A stretch of 64,000 nt of DNA, taken from NCBI RefSeq assembly GCF_024105735.1, contig NZ_JAAAML010000002.1, forward strand, positions 1-64,000. The letters run 5' to 3'. Position numbers and translations under genes: made by a program. Positions 27,174 through 35,839 of the stretch are shown here, piece after piece. Numbering within the stretch: position 1 is the first letter of the stretch; each line of letters begins with the position of its first letter. Under the pieces are notes generated by a model. That model was not told the origin of the DNA, made no database searches, and worked only from the letters and a program-made list of their open reading frames with translations. Source of the stretch: Parahoeflea alexandrii (GTDB lineage: Bacteria > Pseudomonadota > Alphaproteobacteria > Rhizobiales > Rhizobiaceae).

Positions 27174-28841
27174 CTATGTGGATGTAGCGGCATCAGCCTC
27201 CGCGACGGCCTGGTCCCGCAGGATCCGCCGGATCACCTTGCCGGTTGTCGTCAGCGGCAGGCTGTCGACAAATTCGATTTCCCTCGGATACTCATGTGCC
27301 GACAACCGCGTCTTGACCCATTCGCGCACCGAAACCGTCAGTTCGGCGTCAGGCTTGATGTCCGGTTTCACCACGATGTAGGCCTTGACGATCTCGGTGC
27401 GCACCGGATCCGGTTTGCCCACCACCGCTGCAAGCGCCACCGCCGGATGGCCGGTCAGGCAATCCTCGATCTCGCCCGGTCCTATCCTGTATCCCGATGA
27501 TGTGATGACATCGTCGTCGCGGCCGAAGAACGAGAAATAGCCCTCCGCATCGCGGACCCCCTGGTCACCAGTGACCATCCAGTCGCCGATGAACTTGGCC
27601 TCCGTTGCCGCCTCGTTCTGCCAGTAGCCGAGAAACATCACGGGATCGGGACGCCGCACGGCAATCTGGCCCGAGGTGCCGTCCGGAACGACATTGCCCT
27701 GATCGTCGATGACAGCGACCTCGTGCCCCGGCACCCGCTTGCCGATCGCACCGCCGCGGCTGACACCAAGCCTGGCACTGGACGACAGCACCAGGTTGCA
27801 TTCGGTCTGGCCATAGAATTCGTTGATGGTCAGGCCCAGAACCTTCTGCGCCCACTCGTAGGTTTCGCGCCCCAGCGCCTCGCCACCCGATCCGACCGTG
27901 CGCAGGTCGAGGCGGTGGCGTGACAGCGGATCCGCAACGCTGCGCATGATTCTGAGCGCCGTCGGCGGTATGAAGGCGTTGCGAACCTTCATCTCCGCCA
28001 TGATCCGGTAAGCCAGTTCCGGATCGAATTTTTGCGCCTGCGACGAGACCACCGGAACGCCGAGCAGCAACCCGGGCAGCAGCACGTTGAGCAGCCCACC
28101 GGCCCATGCCCAGTCGGCCGGCGTCCAGAGCTTGTCACCCGGCTGCGGTATGAATTCATGGTGGGTCTGGACCCCGGGGATATGACCGATCAGCACCCGA
28201 TGCCCGTGCAACGCCCCCTTGGGCGGGCCGGTCGTTCCGGATGTGAAGATCATCAGGCCGGGGTCATCCGCCCGCGTTTCGACGGCAACCGGCGTATCCG
28301 GATGGGCCTTTTCCAGTTCGACAAAACCGACGACATCATCCGAAACGCCTTTGGCGCCCTCATCTCCGTCGGCAACCACAATGGCCCTGAGATCGGCGAG
28401 GCGTTCACGGATTGCCGCGATTTTCTCAACGCCGCCGGGCGTCGTCACCAGAACCCTGGCACCCGACGCCGAAAGCCGGTGATCTACGGCCTCAACCCCG
28501 AACAACAGCGCCAGCGGCACCGCAATGGCGCCAAGCTTGTAGATCGCCACATGGGCGATGGCGGTTTCAAACCCCTGTGGCAGCATTAGCGCCACCCGGT
28601 CGCCGCGCTCCACGCCAAGAGACCGCAGGCCGCGGGCAAGTGCATTGGAACGCCGGGCCAGGCCGTCATAGCTCAGCCGGTCGGGCGCACTGTCCGGATT
28701 GAAATGTTCGAGGCAGATCCGGTCCGGCTCGCGCGCCGCCCAGTCATCCGACACCGCCTTGCCGATGTTGAAGAACTCCGGCACCTCCCAGGAAAACCGG
28801 GACGCGATCTCTTCAATGGTTTCTCCGGCTGGCAACAACAT
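27174..28841 (-). CDS. Acyl-CoA synthetase (AMP-binding family)
   Basis: ATP-dependent acid:CoA ligase of 555 residues. The AMP-binding signature TSGTTGPPKGALHGH (near 200-214), the GQTE motif in NEFYGQTECNLVLS, the YRIGPGEIEDCL hinge and the C-terminal catalytic lysine in TTTGKVIRRILR are all present. The sequence is closest in style to acetyl-/medium-chain acyl-CoA synthetases; the natural acid is uncertain. The ATG at 28841 has AAGGA upstream; an in-frame start at 28913 is less likely. It converges with the acyltransferase gene, six bases apart. Confidence 0.9.
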   Translation of the reverse strand: MLLPAGETIEEIASRFSWEVPEFFNIGKAVSDDWAAREPDRICLEHFNPDSAPDRLSYDGLARRSNALARGLRSLGVERGDRVALMLPQGFETAIAHVAIYKLGAIAVPLALLFGVEAVDHRLSASGARVLVTTPGGVEKIAAIRERLADLRAIVVADGDEGAKGVSDDVVGFVELEKAHPDTPVAVETRADDPGLMIFTSGTTGPPKGALHGHRVLIGHIPGVQTHHEFIPQPGDKLWTPADWAWAGGLLNVLLPGLLLGVPVVSSQAQKFDPELAYRIMAEMKVRNAFIPPTALRIMRSVADPLSRHRLDLRTVGSGGEALGRETYEWAQKVLGLTINEFYGQTECNLVLSSSARLGVSRGGAIGKRVPGHEVAVIDDQGNVVPDGTSGQIAVRRPDPVMFLGYWQNEAATEAKFIGDWMVTGDQGVRDAEGYFSFFGRDDDVITSSGYRIGPGEIEDCLTGHPAVALAAVVGKPDPVRTEIVKAYIVVKPDIKPDAELTVSVREWVKTRLSAHEYPREIEFVDSLPLTTTGKVIRRILRDQAVAEADAATST

Positions 28842-29189
28842 CAAAAAATCCTTGCTCAGATGCCCCAACACCATCGTTGCTGCCAAGCAGCAACGACCCA
28901 GGCGGGCCGCCAACTCCTATCAGGCGTCTGGTCCGGAATGAAGTGCCTGCCGAAAAATGCTGCAGTATGGGTGTAGCGCGTTTGACCAGCCCGGCTCCAT
29001 CGCCCGAGAAGTGGGGCATGCCATGGAGCATACGTGAGGGATATAGGAACAGTGATGACCGGAGAGGCTCCGATAGCGCAGCGCCATGCACGGCACCACA
29101 GAGCGGTACATTATTCGGCACAAGAACAGATGATTCTATACACGGAACGGGTACCGAAGCCTTATGATCCGAGGGCTTCAACGAGCCGG
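28842..29189. other. Intergenic stretch between the acyl-CoA synthetase gene and tRNA-Leu
   Basis: No gene seen in these 348 bases. A perfect hairpin lies at 28875-28895 (CGTTGCTG pairs with CAGCAACG, loop CCAAG); it would be in the 5' leader of the synthetase transcript and lacks a T tract. The rest probably holds the synthetase promoter and the 3' trailer of the tRNA transcript. Confidence 0.4.
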
Positions 29190-29274
29190 TGGTGCCCCCT
29201 TCCGGACTCGAACCGGAACTCCTTTCGGAACCGCATTTTGAGTGCGGCGCGTCTACCAATTCCGCCAAAGGGGC
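29190..29274 (-). tRNA. tRNA-Leu (anticodon CAA)
   Basis: An 85-base class II tRNA that includes an encoded CCA end. The 5' acceptor strand GCCCCTT pairs with AGGGGGC before ACCA; the anticodon stem CCGCA/TGCGG encloses the loop CTCAAAA with anticodon CAA, reading UUG; a variable arm follows, and the T loop TTCGAGT is standard. No integrase or attachment-site duplication is seen beside it. Confidence 0.95.
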
Positions 29275-29292
29275 ATACCACGGCGAACAGTC

Positions 29293-29321
29293 CAATATTA
29301 TCCAAGGAGGCGCCGGTCAAG
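29293..29321 (-). promoter_or_regulatory. Probable promoter of tRNA-Leu
   Basis: Minus-strand CTTGAC (29316-29321) matches the rhizobial -35 exactly and is followed after 15-17 bases by TAATAT/ATATTG (29293-29300). Transcription would start a few bases before the tRNA 5' end at 29274. Confidence 0.55.
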
Positions 29322-29467
29322 CTGATAGATTGGATAGCCTGCAATCCGGCCGGATTCGGACAAATTCCCGCATCGTTGAAAAACTACCCGCAATGGTGAT
29401 GGAATGCGCATGAACGCTCTGATAAGAACCCTGCCAGACTCGGCAATTGAACAGAGGCATGACTGCC

Positions 29468-30148
29468 ATGACAGCGTTTGAAGCAGCGGCAAAACCGCGG
29501 GGTGCACTTGCCAAGATCGAGGCCATCCTGAAGCCGCATCTCACCCCCCAAACACATTCTGCGGAGAATGGCGGCACGGAGGCGCCAAAAGCCACCATAA
29601 GCCTGGGTGCGCTCAGCGACCTCATGCAGGAGCGGGCCTTCGGGTTGCTGCTGCTGGTTCTCGCCCTGCCCTGCTGCCTGCCATTTGTCTACATCCTGCC
29701 GCAACTGGTGGCACTCCCGATGGTGGTCCTGGCCACGCAGATGGCCATGGGACGCCGCGCCCCCTGGCTTCCCGAGACACTGCGCAAACGTCAATTGCCC
29801 GTAGCCGGGCTGCTTGATGTCGTCTCCCGGGCCAAGCGGTATGGCGGATGGCTGGAACGATTTGCCCATCCGCGCTTTCCAAGCTTCACCGGCGACCGCG
29901 CAAACCGCGTCATCGGCGCACTTTTGATCGTGCCTTGCCTCTCCATCCTCGTGCCGCTGCCGCTCACCAACACGGTACCGGGCATAGGCGTGGCCCTTGT
30001 TGCCGTGGGCCTGATCGAGCGCGATGCGCTGTTCGTGGTCATGGGACTGATCGCCGCGCTTGTCTGGGTTGCCATTCTCGTCATCGGTGGACCTGCGCTG
30101 ATCTATTTCATCATAAACTTCGCTCTCAACCGGAGCGCGGGCGCCTGA
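29468..30148 (+). CDS. exoD: ExoD family exopolysaccharide synthesis protein
   Basis: Inner-membrane protein of 226 residues of the ExoD family, first linked to exopolysaccharide production and alkaline tolerance in Sinorhizobium; the biochemical role is not settled. An N-terminal cytoplasmic segment leads to the conserved LSDLMQERAFGLLLLVLALPCCLPF block, RRAPWLPETLRKRQLP, and several C-terminal membrane helices. Starts at 29459 and 29447 are in frame; I chose 29468 because AGAGG lies ten bases upstream. A weak stem followed by a T run lies just after the stop. Confidence 0.85.
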   Translation: MTAFEAAAKPRGALAKIEAILKPHLTPQTHSAENGGTEAPKATISLGALSDLMQERAFGLLLLVLALPCCLPFVYILPQLVALPMVVLATQMAMGRRAPWLPETLRKRQLPVAGLLDVVSRAKRYGGWLERFAHPRFPSFTGDRANRVIGALLIVPCLSILVPLPLTNTVPGIGVALVAVGLIERDALFVVMGLIAALVWVAILVIGGPALIYFIINFALNRSAGA

Positions 30149-30149
30149 C

Positions 30150-30178
30150 CCGGGTTCACCAATCCCGGATCATTTTTT
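30150..30178 (+). terminator. Weak terminator after exoD
   Basis: CCGGG (30150-30154) pairs with CCCGG (30164-30168), followed by ATCA and six T. The five-pair stem is short, so this is a low-confidence call. Confidence 0.35.
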
Positions 30179-30230
30179 GAACACCATTGGGGCGGACACC
30201 TGCCCCACATCGAAAAAACAGAGCACCGCC

Positions 30231-30737
30231 ATGCAGACAGCCGACGCACAGACCCACCGCAGCCTCGCGGCACTCTTTCTTGCGGTCGCGATGACTGTGG
30301 TCGTCGGCTCGGCGCTGGGTTTCGAGCATATCGGTGGCTATATACCCTGTGCTCTCTGCCTCGAGCAGCGCACCCCCTATTACATTGGCGCGCCACTGAT
30401 GCTTGTCGCAGCCATCATCTCGCGCGCCGGCGGCCCGTCCTGGGCCGTACGCGGTCTTCTGGCCGTCGGCGGTTTGCTGATGCTTTATGGCCTGGTGCTC
30501 GGCGTCTACCATTCCGGTGTCGAATGGCACTGGTGGGAAGGGCCCGCCTCCTGCGCCACATCCGCCGATGCGGTGACCACCGACGCGGGCTCGCTGCTCG
30601 GTGATCTCAGCTCGAAGAAGCCGCCATCCTGCGATGCGGCCGCCCTGCGCGTGTTGGGCCTCTCATTCGCCGGCTGGAACGTACTGGCCAGCGCCGCGCT
30701 TGCAGCCATCGCTTTCCGCGCTGCAGCCAAGGGCTGA
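30231..30737 (+). CDS. dsbB: Disulfide bond formation protein B
   Basis: Inner-membrane oxidase that reoxidises DsbA and passes electrons to quinone. The 168-residue protein has four predicted transmembrane helices, the first redox pair C40-x-x-C43 (CALC) in the first periplasmic loop, and the second pair C108 and C134 in the second loop, wider apart than in E. coli. The ATG at 30231 is chosen because it gives the usual short N-terminus; the ribosome site is weak, and an ATG at 30177 is in frame. No dsbA is in this window. Confidence 0.9.
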   Translation: MQTADAQTHRSLAALFLAVAMTVVVGSALGFEHIGGYIPCALCLEQRTPYYIGAPLMLVAAIISRAGGPSWAVRGLLAVGGLLMLYGLVLGVYHSGVEWHWWEGPASCATSADAVTTDAGSLLGDLSSKKPPSCDAAALRVLGLSFAGWNVLASAALAAIAFRAAAKG

Positions 30738-30744
30738 TCTCAGG

Positions 30745-31302
30745 TCACGGCTGCAGTTCGACATCCCAGTAGAGATAGTCCATCCAGCTTTCATGCAGGA
30801 AGTTCGGCGGAAACATGCGGCCATTGTTGTGCAGATCCTGCACGCTCGGCCGGTATGGCTTCTGCTGCGGAATCATTCCAGCCTGCCTGGGCATCAGCCC
30901 CCCCTTCTTCAGATTGCAGGGCGAGCAGGCCGCCACCACGTTTTCCCAGGTGGTTTGCCCGCCGCAGCGGCGCGGGATGACATGATCGAACGTAAGCTCG
31001 TTGGGTGATCCGCAATATTGACACTCGAAACGGTCCCTGAGGAAAACATTGAACCGGGTAAAGGCCGGGGAGCGGGACGGCTTTATATAGGTCTTGAGGC
31101 AGACAACGCTGGGAAGCCGCATCGAAAAAGACGGCGACGACACCGCATGATCATACTCGGCGACGATCTGGACACGATCGAGAAACACCGCCTTGACAGC
31201 ATCCTGCCAGGACCAGAGCGACAGCGGATAATAACTCAGCGGTCTGTAGTCGGCGTTCAGGACGAGCGCCGGCAAGGACTGCGGGGATACAAAAATCGTC
31301 AC
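30745..31302 (-). CDS. HNH endonuclease
   Basis: Protein of 185 residues with an HNH nuclease domain at about 85-140: a CQYCG zinc knuckle, LTFDHVIPRRCGG (the catalytic DH), ENVVAACSPCNLKKG with the second zinc pair. The N-terminal LVLNADYRPLSYYPLSLWSWQDAVKAVFLDRV is typical of the broad housekeeping HNH family (Pnp-like), usually not linked to restriction or mobile elements. No self-splicing intron or partner methyltransferase is nearby, and the cellular role is unknown. Confidence 0.88.
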   Translation of the reverse strand: MTIFVSPQSLPALVLNADYRPLSYYPLSLWSWQDAVKAVFLDRVQIVAEYDHAVSSPSFSMRLPSVVCLKTYIKPSRSPAFTRFNVFLRDRFECQYCGSPNELTFDHVIPRRCGGQTTWENVVAACSPCNLKKGGLMPRQAGMIPQQKPYRPSVQDLHNNGRMFPPNFLHESWMDYLYWDVELQP

Positions 31303-31411
31303 GCGACTCTCCCGAGCGATTCTCTATCTGCACGCAACATATTAGGCCGGAGATGTCAGGAATGTGAAGCACCTGTTTTCGGGTGAAAATTCCAGCGCCA
31401 GCGACCCCGTA

Positions 31412-32083
31412 TCAACCGTCAACGGGGGTGGCGTCCCTGCGCATCACGTCCGCATAATAGGCCCAGAGCAGACGAGCGGCGACCCCGCGCCAGGGGCTCC
31501 ATTGCTCCGCCAGGACCGAGAGTTCCCTTGCAGAGGGCCGTTCTTCCATACCTAACGCATGGGCGACCGCACTCTGCAGCGCCACGTCGCCGGACGGAAA
31601 CACATCCGGATGCCCGGCACAAAACAAGAGATAGACCTCTGCGGTCCAGGGCCCGACGCCCTTTATCGCGGTCATCGCGCGAACCGCCGCCCGCCCGTCG
31701 AGTGTGCACATGTGTTCAAGGTCGAGATCACCCTCAAGCACCGCCGATCCCACCCGGCGCAACGTATCCGCCTTGGCACGGGACAGGCCGGCCTCGCGCA
31801 ACACCTCGGGACTGAGTGCCAGGATGGCTGTCGGGCTGATTTCGCCCGCGGCCAGTTCCAGCTTTCGCCACAACGCGCGGGCGCTTGCCTTGGAAACCAT
31901 CTGCGACAGGATGATTTCGGCCAGCGCTTCGTAGCCGGGAGGCTTGCGCCGCAGCGGTATGGGGCCCGACTGCTCCATCGCCCGCGCAAGCCGGCTGTCG
32001 CAACGCGCCAGCGCCTCAAGGCCTTCCGCCACATCATCGGCACTGTCGATACGGCGCAATGCCAGCTCCCAGTCTTCTCGCAT
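31412..32083 (-). CDS. DNA-3-methyladenine glycosylase, AlkA family
   Basis: Base-excision repair glycosylase of 223 residues that removes alkylated purines. The helix-hairpin-helix core MTAIKGVGPWTAEVYLLFC lies at about 137-155, and the catalytic aspartate is D166 in PSGDVALQ. It lacks the N-terminal AlkA domain, so it is the short form common in Alphaproteobacteria. It is divergent from the gluQRS gene across 64 bases. Confidence 0.9.
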   Translation of the reverse strand: MREDWELALRRIDSADDVAEGLEALARCDSRLARAMEQSGPIPLRRKPPGYEALAEIILSQMVSKASARALWRKLELAAGEISPTAILALSPEVLREAGLSRAKADTLRRVGSAVLEGDLDLEHMCTLDGRAAVRAMTAIKGVGPWTAEVYLLFCAGHPDVFPSGDVALQSAVAHALGMEERPSARELSVLAEQWSPWRGVAARLLWAYYADVMRRDATPVDG

Positions 32084-32147
32084 CTCTCTGACACGGGCAA
32101 TATATCAGGCCCGGTGACGGCGCTTGCGAAAAATGACAAGAAACACC

Positions 32148-33068
32148 ATGGCCGAAAACAACACCATCCCCGAATCAGGCTTCGCCAAGCCGATTGTCCG
32201 ATTCGCCCCCAGCCCGAACGGCCTGCTCCATGTCGGACACGCAAGGTCGGCAATACTCAACCGGCGCTTCGCGAAGACCCGCGGCGGCACTTTCATGCTG
32301 CGCATCGAGGACATCGATCTCACCCGTGCCCGGCCCGAATTCGAGGTTGCAATCAAGGAGGACCTGGCCTGGCTAGGCATCGATTGGCCGGAGCCGGTTC
32401 GCCGCCAGTCCGAGCATTTTTGCGAGTATCAGTCGGCACTCGATGAGCTGCGCAGGCTCGGCCTGCTTTATCCGGCCTTCCTCAGCCGCGCCGAGATCGC
32501 AACAATTGTCTCCGAATTCGAAGGACGTGGCAGGGTCTGGCCGCGCGATCCCGACGGCGCACCACACTATCCCGGCAATGATCGCGCGCTTTCCATGTCC
32601 GAAAGGGACCACAGGATCGCTGCAGGTAAACCTCACGCCTGGCGGCTCGACATGCAGGCCGCGCTCGACGGTCTCGGCGAAAAGCTTTCATGGCGGGAGT
32701 CCGGGGCCGGACCGAAAGGCGAGACCGGACAAGTCGGAGCCGATCCAGGCGCCTGGGGCGATATCATTCTGGCCAGGCGCGACGTTCCGGCCAGCTATCA
32801 TCTCTCCGTCACCGTCGATGATGCGGTGCAGTCGATAACCGACGTGATCCGCGGCGAGGACCTGTTTGCCTCGACATCCGTTCACCGGCTGCTGCAACAT
32901 CTGCTCGGCCTGCCGGTGCCTGCCTATCATCACCACGGGCTGGTGCGGGATCCGGACGGACGCAAGCTGTCAAAGAGTGACGGCGCCACCTCGATTGCCG
33001 CCTTGAGGCAGCAGGGCGCGAGCCCGGCAGACATAATCGCGCTCGCAGGTCTGGCTGACGCCCGATAG
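32148..33068 (+). CDS. gluQ: Glutamyl-queuosine tRNA(Asp) synthetase
   Basis: Activates glutamate and attaches it to the cyclopentenediol of queuosine at position 34 of tRNA-Asp. It resembles a GluRS catalytic domain without the anticodon-binding domain, 306 residues. The HIGH-like motif is HVGH within FAPSPNGLLHVGHA, and the KMSKS-like motif is KLSKS within DGRKLSKSDGAT. The four-ligand zinc site usual in E. coli GluQRS is missing: where CxC is expected the sequence reads YPAFLSRAEI and no cysteines follow. Starts at 32124 and 32133 are also in frame. The preQ1-linked transporter at 61.4 kb belongs to the same pathway. Confidence 0.92.
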   Translation: MAENNTIPESGFAKPIVRFAPSPNGLLHVGHARSAILNRRFAKTRGGTFMLRIEDIDLTRARPEFEVAIKEDLAWLGIDWPEPVRRQSEHFCEYQSALDELRRLGLLYPAFLSRAEIATIVSEFEGRGRVWPRDPDGAPHYPGNDRALSMSERDHRIAAGKPHAWRLDMQAALDGLGEKLSWRESGAGPKGETGQVGADPGAWGDIILARRDVPASYHLSVTVDDAVQSITDVIRGEDLFASTSVHRLLQHLLGLPVPAYHHHGLVRDPDGRKLSKSDGATSIAALRQQGASPADIIALAGLADAR

Positions 33069-33078
33069 ACGGGCCTCG

Positions 33079-33936
33079 TCAGGCTTTCTGCAACGCCTTT
33101 TTCCGCATTTCGGCGCGCGCCCGCGCCTTGAGAATGGCCGCATTGATCTCCGCCCCCAGGATGAAGATCGCGGCAATGATGTAGAGAAACACCAGCGCCA
33201 CCATGATCGAGGCCAGACCGGCATAGGTCGACACATAGGTGGCGAATTCCTGCAGGTAGCTGGCAAACATCAGGGCGCCTGCCACCCAGGCGACCAGCGT
33301 GACACCGATTCCGGGAAGCACATCCTTCAGCCTCCGCCTCCCGTCGGGAAGCCACATGTGCGACATCACAAGGCCGACGATCAGCACCGTCACTGCAATC
33401 AGAATGCGCCAGTTGTCGACGGCCGAAATCAGCGTTTCCATCCAGGGCGCGAACTGCCTCGCCAGCCGGAGCACCAGCGGCGCCAGCACCAGCAGGAAAC
33501 TGATCGCCATGATCACCATCACCGCGATCACCACGAAACCGAGACTTTGCGCCCGCGTCACATACCAGGCCCGGGTTTCGGTCACCCGGTAGGCCCGGTT
33601 GAGCGAAACCCGCAGCGCCTCCACGCCGTTGGCCGAAAAGAAGGCAGCCGCAAGCACCGACAGGGTCAGCAGGCCGCCGCGTTCGATGGTCAGTACATTG
33701 ACCACCTCGCGCGAGATCGGTGCGGCAATCGAATCCGGCCAGGTGTCGAAGATCAGATGCGAAGCGGTATCCGCATAGGCATGGGCGCCGAGAAAACTCG
33801 CAAGCGATGTGCCGAAGATCATGAAGGGAAACAGCGCCATCAGGATCGACAATGCCACGTGGCTGGCCATGGCCCAGCCATCATCATTGTTGAAATGGGT
33901 GACCGCATCGAAGATGACTGCGCGGATGCGTCGCAA
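33079..33936 (-). CDS. YihY/BrkB family inner-membrane protein
   Basis: Membrane protein of 285 residues with six predicted transmembrane segments. Family marks are the N-terminal HFNNDDGWAMASHVALSILMALFPF and the GAEINAAILKARARAEMRKKA tail. The family was once misnamed ribonuclease BN; its function is not known, although envelope transport has been suggested. It converges with gluQRS (10 bases) and is divergent from the SDR gene. Confidence 0.88.
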   Translation of the reverse strand: MRRIRAVIFDAVTHFNNDDGWAMASHVALSILMALFPFMIFGTSLASFLGAHAYADTASHLIFDTWPDSIAAPISREVVNVLTIERGGLLTLSVLAAAFFSANGVEALRVSLNRAYRVTETRAWYVTRAQSLGFVVIAVMVIMAISFLLVLAPLVLRLARQFAPWMETLISAVDNWRILIAVTVLIVGLVMSHMWLPDGRRRLKDVLPGIGVTLVAWVAGALMFASYLQEFATYVSTYAGLASIMVALVFLYIIAAIFILGAEINAAILKARARAEMRKKALQKA

Positions 33937-34037
33937 TTTATGCTCCCTGACTGGTACAAATTCCGGACCCGACCGGCATTGTCAGCCCAGGCCGAGTATG
34001 GGATTTGAATGGCTTCGATAACAGGTCAGATAATGCA

Positions 34038-34880
34038 ATGAGCGGCAATAACCAACAAAAGACCATCCTGGTGACCGGCTGCTCGAGCGGAATCGGTGCC
34101 TATTGCGCCCGCGCGCTCAAGGCCGAAGGCTGGCATGTCATAGCCTCGGCGCGCACCGAACAAGACCTTGCGACGCTGCGCAACGACGGCATGGAAGCCT
34201 ATCGGCTAGATTACGCCGAGCCCGAAAGCATCGCGTCCTTCTTCGAGGAGGCCATGGCTGCCACCGGCGGACGCTGCGACGCGCTGTTCAACAATGGCGG
34301 CTATGGTCAGGTCGGTGCCGTTGAGGACCTGCCGGTGGAAGCGCTTCGCGCCCAGTTCGAGGCCAATTTCTTCGGCTGGCACGACCTTACAAGGCGGGTG
34401 ATCCCGGTAATGCGAGACCAGGGCCATGGACGCATAGTGCAATGCTCCTCCATTCTCGGCCTGGTCCCGATGCGGTTTCGCGGAGCATACAACGCCTCCA
34501 AGCATGCCCTGGAAGGTCTGTCCGTTACACTGGCGCTGGAGCTCGAGGGAACCGGCATCCATGTCAGCCTGATCGAACCCGGCGCCATCGCCAGCCGGTT
34601 CCGCGCCAACGCCCTCAGGCATTTCCACCGCAAAATCGACATCGCCGCCTCGGTGCACCAGCAGGATTACCAGGCCCAGCTTCGCCGCCTCGAAAAACAG
34701 GAACGCTCGGACAACGGAAAACTTCGGCCCGATGCCGTCCACAAGGTTCTGCAACACGCGCTCAACGCACCCCGCCCGCGCTATCATTACACCGTGACGC
34801 GCGAGGCCAGGCTGGGCGCCATTGCCCGCCGCCTCTTACCTGCACGACTGTTTTATCCCTGGCTCGCCCGCCAGGATTGA
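34038..34880 (+). CDS. SDR family NAD(P)-dependent oxidoreductase
   Basis: Classical short-chain dehydrogenase of 280 residues. The nucleotide-binding motif TGCSSGIG is near residues 14-21, NNGGYG near 89, the catalytic serine in CSSILG, and the YNASK motif (Tyr and Lys) near 156-160. The C-terminal half (LEGTGIHVSLIEPGAIASRFRANALRHF) looks like the group annotated as retinol-type or sterol-type SDRs in rhizobia; the substrate is unknown. I chose the ATG at 34038 as it gives the usual start spacing to TGxxxGIG; a TTG at 34005 is in frame. Confidence 0.88.
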   Translation: MSGNNQQKTILVTGCSSGIGAYCARALKAEGWHVIASARTEQDLATLRNDGMEAYRLDYAEPESIASFFEEAMAATGGRCDALFNNGGYGQVGAVEDLPVEALRAQFEANFFGWHDLTRRVIPVMRDQGHGRIVQCSSILGLVPMRFRGAYNASKHALEGLSVTLALELEGTGIHVSLIEPGAIASRFRANALRHFHRKIDIAASVHQQDYQAQLRRLEKQERSDNGKLRPDAVHKVLQHALNAPRPRYHYTVTREARLGAIARRLLPARLFYPWLARQD

Positions 34881-34955
34881 ACCGGCACAGCCGATGGACT
34901 TGCCAGCAAAAAACCCTATGTTCCGAACCGAAATGCGCCACAAGGAAACCGTCCG

Positions 34956-35153
34956 ATGTCGTCCGTAACCTATGTCCTGTCCATCATCGTCATGCTGGCG
35001 GTCGCCGCCGTTCTGGTCCGCGGCCTGGTCAACATGGCGCGCGGCGGATCGGGCAACCTGTCCAACAAACTGATGCAGATGCGCGTCTTGCTGCAATTTG
35101 TCGCGGTGGTGCTGATTGTCGCCACCTTGTGGCTCACAGGCGGCGGACGGTGA
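34956..35153 (+). CDS. Twin-transmembrane HIG1-like protein
   Basis: Protein of 65 residues with two transmembrane helices (about 5-25 and 43-62) joined by the loop ARGGSGNLSNKLMQMRV, which matches the HIG1/twin-transmembrane family. In mitochondria HIG1 proteins stabilise respiratory supercomplexes; in bacteria the role is inferred only. AAGGAAA lies upstream of the ATG at good spacing. It precedes the cobalamin adenosyltransferase gene by 53 bases and may be cotranscribed with it. Confidence 0.85.
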   Translation: MSSVTYVLSIIVMLAVAAVLVRGLVNMARGGSGNLSNKLMQMRVLLQFVAVVLIVATLWLTGGGR

Positions 35154-35206
35154 CCTTGTCAGTAATGCGCCACACACCCGCCTAGTCCGTTCAAGGAAGC
35201 TTCTCG

Positions 35207-35785
35207 ATGGTCAAACTCAACAAGATCTACACCAGAACCGGCGACGACGGCACCACCGGCCTGGTGTCCGGTGAACGCCGCCCGAAATATGATCTCAGGA
35301 TTGAAGCCTACGGCACCGTCGATGAAACCAATGCGGTCGTCGGCACCGCGCGGCTTCACACGGCCGATATGCCCGAACTCGACGCGATGCTGATGCGGAT
35401 CCAGAACGACTGCTTTGATCTTGGCGCTGACCTGGCGACCCCCGAGACCGGCGAGAAACTCGACTATGAACCCTTGCGCATCGTCGATGCACAGGTTGAC
35501 CGCATTGAAGCCGACATCGATCGCCTCAATGCCGATCTAGAACCACTGAAGTCCTTTGTCCTTCCGGGCGGAACTGCCGCGTCGGCCTATCTCCACCTGG
35601 CTCGCACGGTATCCCGCCGTGCCGAACGGCTGATGGTGGAACTTGCAGCCCATGACAACGAAACCGTCAATCCGGCGGCCATTCGCTTTGCCAACAGGCT
35701 TTCAGACTTCTTTTTTGTCGCCGCGCGCTGGGTCAATGATCACGGCCGCACGGATGTGCTTTGGGTTCCGGGAAAGAACCGCTAG
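35207..35785 (+). CDS. Cob(I)yrinic acid a,c-diamide adenosyltransferase (PduO type)
   Basis: Adenosylates cob(I)alamin with ATP to make adenosylcobalamin. The 192-residue protein starts with KIYTRTGDDGTTGLVSGER (ATP-binding P-loop of the PduO family), and contains SFVLPGG and the arginine-rich helix HLARTVSRRAERLMVELAAH near 135-152, typical of human MMAB-like enzymes. The cobalamin link is echoed by cobT at the end of the window, though the two are 27 kb apart. It sits between the HIG1-like and rhomboid genes. Confidence 0.93.
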   Translation: MVKLNKIYTRTGDDGTTGLVSGERRPKYDLRIEAYGTVDETNAVVGTARLHTADMPELDAMLMRIQNDCFDLGADLATPETGEKLDYEPLRIVDAQVDRIEADIDRLNADLEPLKSFVLPGGTAASAYLHLARTVSRRAERLMVELAAHDNETVNPAAIRFANRLSDFFFVAARWVNDHGRTDVLWVPGKNR

Positions 35786-35839
35786 TCTCCGTCATCGTTA
35801 CGGCTCACAAGCCGCCCCGGCCAAACGGAACCCTCAGCG

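Noticed and set aside
29190-29274. tRNA-Leu as an integration site for a mobile element
   Set aside because: No integrase, no repeat of the tRNA 3' end nearby, and the genes on both sides are core genes.
30745-31302. HNH endonuclease as part of a defence or homing system
   Set aside because: Housekeeping HNH family with normal context and no methyltransferase, helicase or intron nearby.
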